A DNA stretch of 8,391 nucleotides, from positions 1 to 8,391 of the forward strand of contig DASWCW010000294.1 in the NCBI GenBank assembly GCA_036395835.1, in the 5' to 3' direction. The DNA comes from AP-16 sp036395835. Its GTDB lineage: Bacteria > Pseudomonadota > Alphaproteobacteria > Rhizobiales > Xanthobacteraceae. Of this stretch, positions 5,820 through 8,391 are shown piece by piece. The notes below the pieces were generated by a model. It did not search any database. It was not told the origin of the DNA and saw only the letters and a program-made list of their open reading frames with translations. The translations under genes and the position numbers were made by a program. Within the stretch, counting starts at the first letter, position 1, and each line of letters begins with the position of its first letter.

Positions 5820-6422
5820 ATGAAAACCGCAGCTAAAGCCGCAAGTGTCAGAAAAGCCGAGGGAATCCCGCCACGCGAGCGCATTGTCGCGGTGGCGGCG
5901 GACCTGTTTTACCGGCACGGGATCAGGGCGGTCGGGGTCGAAGCCATCGCCGAAGCGGCCGGGACCAACAAAATGACCCTGTACCGGCACTTTGCCTCAA
6001 AAGACGAACTGGTCGCCGAGTACCTGCGGTGCTTGGCCGAAAAGGCGAACGCGTCCTGGGAGAAGCTGGCAACACAGCATCCCCGCGATCCGCGCGCCCA
6101 GCTGCGGGCCTGGCTCGAGGAGATGGCCGATCATGTGGGAAGCGGCAATGAGCGCGGATGTCCGCTGGCGAATGCTGCGGTCGAGCTGCCGGAGAAGGAT
6201 CATCCTGCGCGGGGCGTGATCGAAGCGTTCAAGAATGCACAGCGCAACCGGATCACCCAACTATGCGCGGCCGCGGACTTGGCGCAGCCCGAACTTCTCG
6301 CGGACGAATTGTTCCTGCTGCTGGAGGGTGCGCGCGTGACCGCACAAAGCATGGGTCGCGCGGGGTTAGGCGAGCGTCTCATTAGGATGGGCGAGGCAAT
6401 GATCGCCGCTCACCAGAAGTGA
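5820..6422 (+). CDS. TetR-family transcriptional regulator
   Basis: This 200-residue DNA-binding protein is probably a ligand-responsive repressor acting as a dimer. Residues about 19-65 are the TetR N-terminal domain: RERIVAVAADLFYRHG is helix 1, and VGVEAIAEAAGTNKMTLYRH is the helix-turn-helix. The C-terminal domain has GCPLANAAVELPEKDHPA (113-130), a block seen in a common TetR subfamily with a cysteine at C114. The ATG at 5820 is chosen over one at 5802 because GGGGAGG precedes it by four bases, whereas the earlier ATG has no ribosome site and overlaps the opposing -35. The gene is divergent from the DoxX-like gene, and two identical 14-bp repeats lie between, implying control of both sides. 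The inducer is unknown. A terminator follows 52 bases after the stop. Confidence 0.93.
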   Translation: MKTAAKAASVRKAEGIPPRERIVAVAADLFYRHGIRAVGVEAIAEAAGTNKMTLYRHFASKDELVAEYLRCLAEKANASWEKLATQHPRDPRAQLRAWLEEMADHVGSGNERGCPLANAAVELPEKDHPARGVIEAFKNAQRNRITQLCAAADLAQPELLADELFLLLEGARVTAQSMGRAGLGERLIRMGEAMIAAHQK

Positions 6423-6474
6423 GCTGCTGCGGATTGCCGCCCGCATGGGACTCTGGGAAATGTCCGCGATACGA

Positions 6475-6503
6475 CGACGCGGCCCCACGGCCGCGTCGAT
6501 TTT
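6475..6503 (+). terminator. Intrinsic terminator after the TetR gene
   Basis: A perfect 10-bp stem (CGACGCGGCC at 6475-6484, GGCCGCGTCG at 6489-6498) with loop CCAC is followed by ATTTT. Orientation suits the plus-strand TetR gene. The T-run is short, so termination may be incomplete. The converging rpoH transcript meets the same hairpin from the other side but gains no U-run there. The inner nine stem bases are identical to those of the terminator at 4720-4749. Confidence 0.8.
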
Positions 6504-6540
6504 GCCTCGGATTGCGTTCGGCGGCTGACGGTTCGAGAGC

Positions 6541-7449
6541 TCAATGCGCGTGCAGCGCAGGCGTGCTCGGTCGGGCTTCCATTGCCGCGATGCGGTTCTT
6601 CACCGCCCGTTGCACCTTCTCGAAGGCGCGCACCTCGATCTGACGCACGCGTTCGCGCGACACGCCGAACTCAGCCGCTAGATCCTCAAGCGTGATCGGG
6701 TCATCGGCAAGCCGCCGCGCCTCGAAGATGCGCCGCTCACGATCGTTGAGCACCGACAGCGCTTCGCCGAGCGCCTTTTTGCGATTGTCAGATTCCTCGT
6801 CCTCGACCAGCCGCGTCTCCTGATCGGAGACCTCGTCGACGAGCCAATCCTGCCATTCGCCGGAATCGCCGTCGTCGCGGATCGGCGCGTTGAGGGAGAC
6901 GTCGCCGCCCAGGCGGCGGTTCATGTCGACCACGTCCTGTTCGGTGACGCCCAGCCGCTTGGCGATGAGCTTGACCTGGTCGGGACGCAAATCGCCCTCT
7001 TCGAGCGCGGAGATCTTGCTCTTGGCCTTGCGCAGGTTGAAGAACAGCTTCTTCTGATTGGCGGTGGTGCCCATCTTCACCAGCGACCACGAGCGCAGGA
7101 TGTATTCCTGGATCGCCGCCTTGATCCACCACATGGCGTAGGTGGCGAGGCGGAAGCCTTTTTCCGGTTCGAAACGCTTGACCGCCTGCATCAAGCCGAC
7201 ATTGCCTTCCGAAATGACTTCGGAAATCGGCAGGCCATAGCCGCGGTACCCCATGGCGATCTTGGCGACCAGGCGCAAATGGCTGGTGACGAGTTTGTGC
7301 GCCGCATCTCGGTCGCCATGCTCGCGCCAGCGCTTGGCCAGCATGAATTCATCCTGCGGTTCCAGCATCGGAAACCGCCGGATCTCCTCGAGATAGCGGG
7401 TAAGGCCGGATTCGGCCGTTAAGATTGGCAAAGCTGCAGCGCGGGCCAT
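6541..7449 (-). CDS. rpoH: RNA polymerase heat-shock sigma factor (sigma-32)
   Basis: This 302-residue sigma factor directs RNA polymerase to heat-shock and stress promoters. Sigma region 1.2 lies at about 14-48. Region 2 (about 54-125) includes SEGNVGLMQAVKRFEP and YAMWWIKAAIQEYILRSWSLVK. The RpoH box QKKLFFNLR (132-140) separates it from housekeeping and other alternative sigmas. Region 4 (about 227-284) ends with the helix-turn-helix around EFGVSRERVRQIE (260-272). The frame is open further upstream, but the ATG at 7449 is chosen: GGAGGG sits seven bases before it, and the family N-terminus starts here. The upstream neighbour is an RluD-type gene, an arrangement I recall as common in alphaproteobacteria. 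The 213-nt gap probably holds its own promoter. Many rhizobia carry several rpoH genes, and which paralogue this is cannot be told. Confidence 0.96.
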   Translation of the reverse strand: MARAAALPILTAESGLTRYLEEIRRFPMLEPQDEFMLAKRWREHGDRDAAHKLVTSHLRLVAKIAMGYRGYGLPISEVISEGNVGLMQAVKRFEPEKGFRLATYAMWWIKAAIQEYILRSWSLVKMGTTANQKKLFFNLRKAKSKISALEEGDLRPDQVKLIAKRLGVTEQDVVDMNRRLGGDVSLNAPIRDDGDSGEWQDWLVDEVSDQETRLVEDEESDNRKKALGEALSVLNDRERRIFEARRLADDPITLEDLAAEFGVSRERVRQIEVRAFEKVQRAVKNRIAAMEARPSTPALHAH

Positions 7450-7456
7450 AATAGCG

Positions 7457-7462
7457 CCCTCC
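7457..7462 (-). promoter_or_regulatory. rpoH ribosome binding site
   Basis: GGAGGG on the minus strand lies seven bases before the ATG at 7449. The open frame extends back to 7632, so this site decides the start and excludes a 61-residue extension that shows no family similarity. Confidence 0.85.
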
Positions 7463-7483
7463 AAAATTTGCCCCCGATGCACC

Positions 7484-7522
7484 GGCGGGCGGAGCCCACC
7501 GCCGCTCCCCGAGCCGGCGGTG
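7484..7522 (-). promoter_or_regulatory. Two overlapping hairpins in the rpoH leader
   Basis: Hairpin A pairs CACCGCCG (7497-7504) with CGGCGGTG (7515-7522), plus an inner CTC/GAG around CCC, giving 11 pairs with one bulged base. Hairpin B pairs 7484-7490 with 7494-7500 (seven pairs including one GU, 3-nt loop). They share 7497-7500, so they cannot both form in full. They lie 20-60 bases upstream of the rpoH ribosome binding site. A regulatory role is speculative, since GC-rich DNA forms hairpins readily. Confidence 0.3.
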
Positions 7523-7602
7523 CTCGTCATGCTGCGACCGCGAAGCCTGATCGCGGGCGCAACATTACAGGACAAGGGGGTACGAAAGAAAGTTAACTCG
7601 GC

Positions 7603-7618
7603 GTCACGTCGCCGTGAC
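7603..7618 (-). other. Small hairpin after the rluD-type gene
   Basis: A perfect 6-bp stem GTCACG/CGTGAC with a 4-nt loop lies 45 bases beyond the rluD-type stop. On the minus strand it is followed within about ten bases by a T-rich stretch around AACTTTCTTTC, not a clean U-run. It may be a weak terminator separating the pseudouridine synthase gene from rpoH, or an operator-like dyad near the rpoH promoter. Confidence 0.25.
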
Positions 7619-7662
7619 CCTCCCGTGTACACCTAAGTCCTTGATTGGACCCGATCTTTTGC

Positions 7663-8391
7663 TCAGGTCCTCGCGCCCTGCGCACCGAGGCTGTGGCGTA
7701 AACGTAAAAGATCGTCCGGCAGTTCCGAGCGGAACTCCAGATTCGTGCCCTGCGATGGGTGTTCAACCACCAGTAAATAAGCATGCAGTGCCTGTCTGCC
7801 AAGGGCTTCCAGCGCGGATTTGGCGTCGGCGGCGAGTTGATTCGCCTTGGTCTTGAAGCCGCCTCCGTAAACTTCATCGCCGAGGAGGGGGTGCCCGATG
7901 GAGGCGAGGTGGACGCGGATCTGGTGGGTGCGCCCGGTCTCGAGGCGGCAGGCGACCAGGCTCGCCACCGGCGCGCCGTCGCGGCCGAGATAGCGTTCGA
8001 GCACTTCCCAGTGCGTCACCGCCGCGCGGCCGCCGGCGCGCACGGCCATCTTCTCGCGCACGCGCGGATGGCGGCCGATCGGCTTATCGATGGTGCCGCG
8101 CGGCCGCTCCGGCGCGCCCCAGACGAAGGCGAGATAACCGCGGCGCAGCGCCTTGCCGCCGCCGTGCTCGGCGAACTGGCGGGCGAGCGCGCGATGAGCG
8201 CGGTCGGTCTTCGCCACCACCATGAGGCCGCTGGTGTCCCTGTCGAGCCGATGCACGATGCCGGGCCGCTTGACGCCGCCGACGCCGGAGAGGCTTGCGC
8301 CGCAGTGGGCCACGAGCGCGTTGGCCAGCGTGCCGGTCCAGTTGCCGGCGGCGGGGTGGACGACGAGCCCCGCCGGCTTGTCGATGACGAT
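7663..8391 (-). CDS. RluD-type 23S rRNA pseudouridine synthase, partial
   Basis: The gene runs off the right edge. The visible 242 residues are the catalytic domain and C-terminus, and the N-terminal S4 RNA-binding domain (usually about 80 residues) is outside. The first visible residues, IDKPAGLVVHPAAGN, are the classic RluA/RluD motif I block. GIVHRLDRDTSGLMVVAK follows at about 44-61, with the catalytic aspartate in RLD (D50 of the visible part). ETGRTHQIRVHLASIGHPLLGD (151-172) and QALHAYLL (200-207) are the later conserved blocks. RluD converts uridines in helix 69 of 23S rRNA to pseudouridine and aids ribosome maturation. The family is certain. The exact member (RluD rather than RluC or RluA) is inferred from these motifs and the rpoH neighbour. 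The frame is intact throughout. Confidence 0.9.
   Translation of the reverse strand: MVIDKPAGLVVHPAAGNWTGTLANALVAHCGASLSGVGGVKRPGIVHRLDRDTSGLMVVAKTDRAHRALARQFAEHGGGKALRRGYLAFVWGAPERPRGTIDKPIGRHPRVREKMAVRAGGRAAVTHWEVLERYLGRDGAPVASLVACRLETGRTHQIRVHLASIGHPLLGDEVYGGGFKTKANQLAADAKSALEALGRQALHAYLLVVEHPSQGTNLEFRSELPDDLLRLRHSLGAQGART

Larger units (their letters stand above)
5688..5823. repeat. 11-bp inverted repeat at the two divergent start codons
   Basis: TCATGGCGCCT at 5688-5698 is the exact reverse complement of AGGCGCCATGA at 5813-5823. Each arm contains a start codon, of the DoxX-like gene and the TetR gene respectively, so both genes share the start context AGGCGCCATGA. The arms are 114 bp apart. 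This may be chance or a trace of how the divergent region arose. Confidence 0.45.

Noticed and set aside
7450..7500. ROSE or fourU RNA thermometer upstream of rpoH
   Set aside because: TTTT directly precedes the Shine-Dalgarno sequence but is not placed to pair with it, and I see no ROSE-type multi-stem layout with a stem pairing to the ribosome site.
7540..7580. Sigma-32 or sigma-70 promoter for rpoH
   Set aside because: CTTGTC with CCCGCG, and TGTAAT (complement of 7564-7569), were considered. The partner hexamers or spacings are too poor to annotate.
7450..7632. 61-residue N-terminal extension of RpoH
   Set aside because: The open frame exists, but the extension lacks family similarity and covers the leader. 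The GGAGGG at 7457-7462 points to the start at 7449.
1..8391. CRISPR array, tRNA or rRNA gene, phage module or new defence system
   Set aside because: No spaced repeats, cloverleaf, rRNA-like segment or characteristic protein motifs were seen on either strand.

Overview
The window is GC-rich chromosomal DNA that looks alphaproteobacterial, most likely from Hyphomicrobiales near Bradyrhizobium/Rhodopseudomonas. This placement rests on the character of PurA and RpoH, the rluD-rpoH adjacency, and the small exported proteins. It is an inference from recalled family features, not a database result.

Layout, left to right. (1) Positions 1-1201 hold a complete IS630-family insertion sequence with imperfect terminal inverted repeats, flanking TA dinucleotides and one intact leftward DDE transposase gene. 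A hairpin covers the transposase ribosome binding site. (2) Positions 1202-1619 are gene-free. (3) Positions 1620-4696 are a rightward pair: purA (adenylosuccinate synthetase) and, 35 nt later, a 582-residue single-pass membrane protein of unknown function. A strong intrinsic terminator follows. (4) Positions 4703-5691 are a leftward cluster of very short genes: an 87-residue protein resembling a truncated DoxX family member, then two tiny exported proteins with paired cysteines. (5) A TetR-family regulator (5820-6422) is transcribed divergently from this cluster. The gap between them holds two exact 14-bp direct repeats. One lies between the -35 and -10 of the leftward promoter and the other near its start site, which fits repression and autoregulation. 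(6) Leftward rpoH (heat-shock sigma factor, 6541-7449) is preceded by a leftward RluD-type pseudouridine synthase (7663-8391), cut off by the window end.

The purA, rpoH and rluD genes are core housekeeping functions: AMP synthesis, stress transcription and 23S rRNA modification. The accessory material is the IS element and the TetR-controlled small-gene cluster. I see no CRISPR array, phage module, tRNA, rRNA or obvious new defence system. The least explained parts are the TetR operator region with its small exported cysteine proteins, a possible frameshift in one of them, and the large membrane protein downstream of purA.
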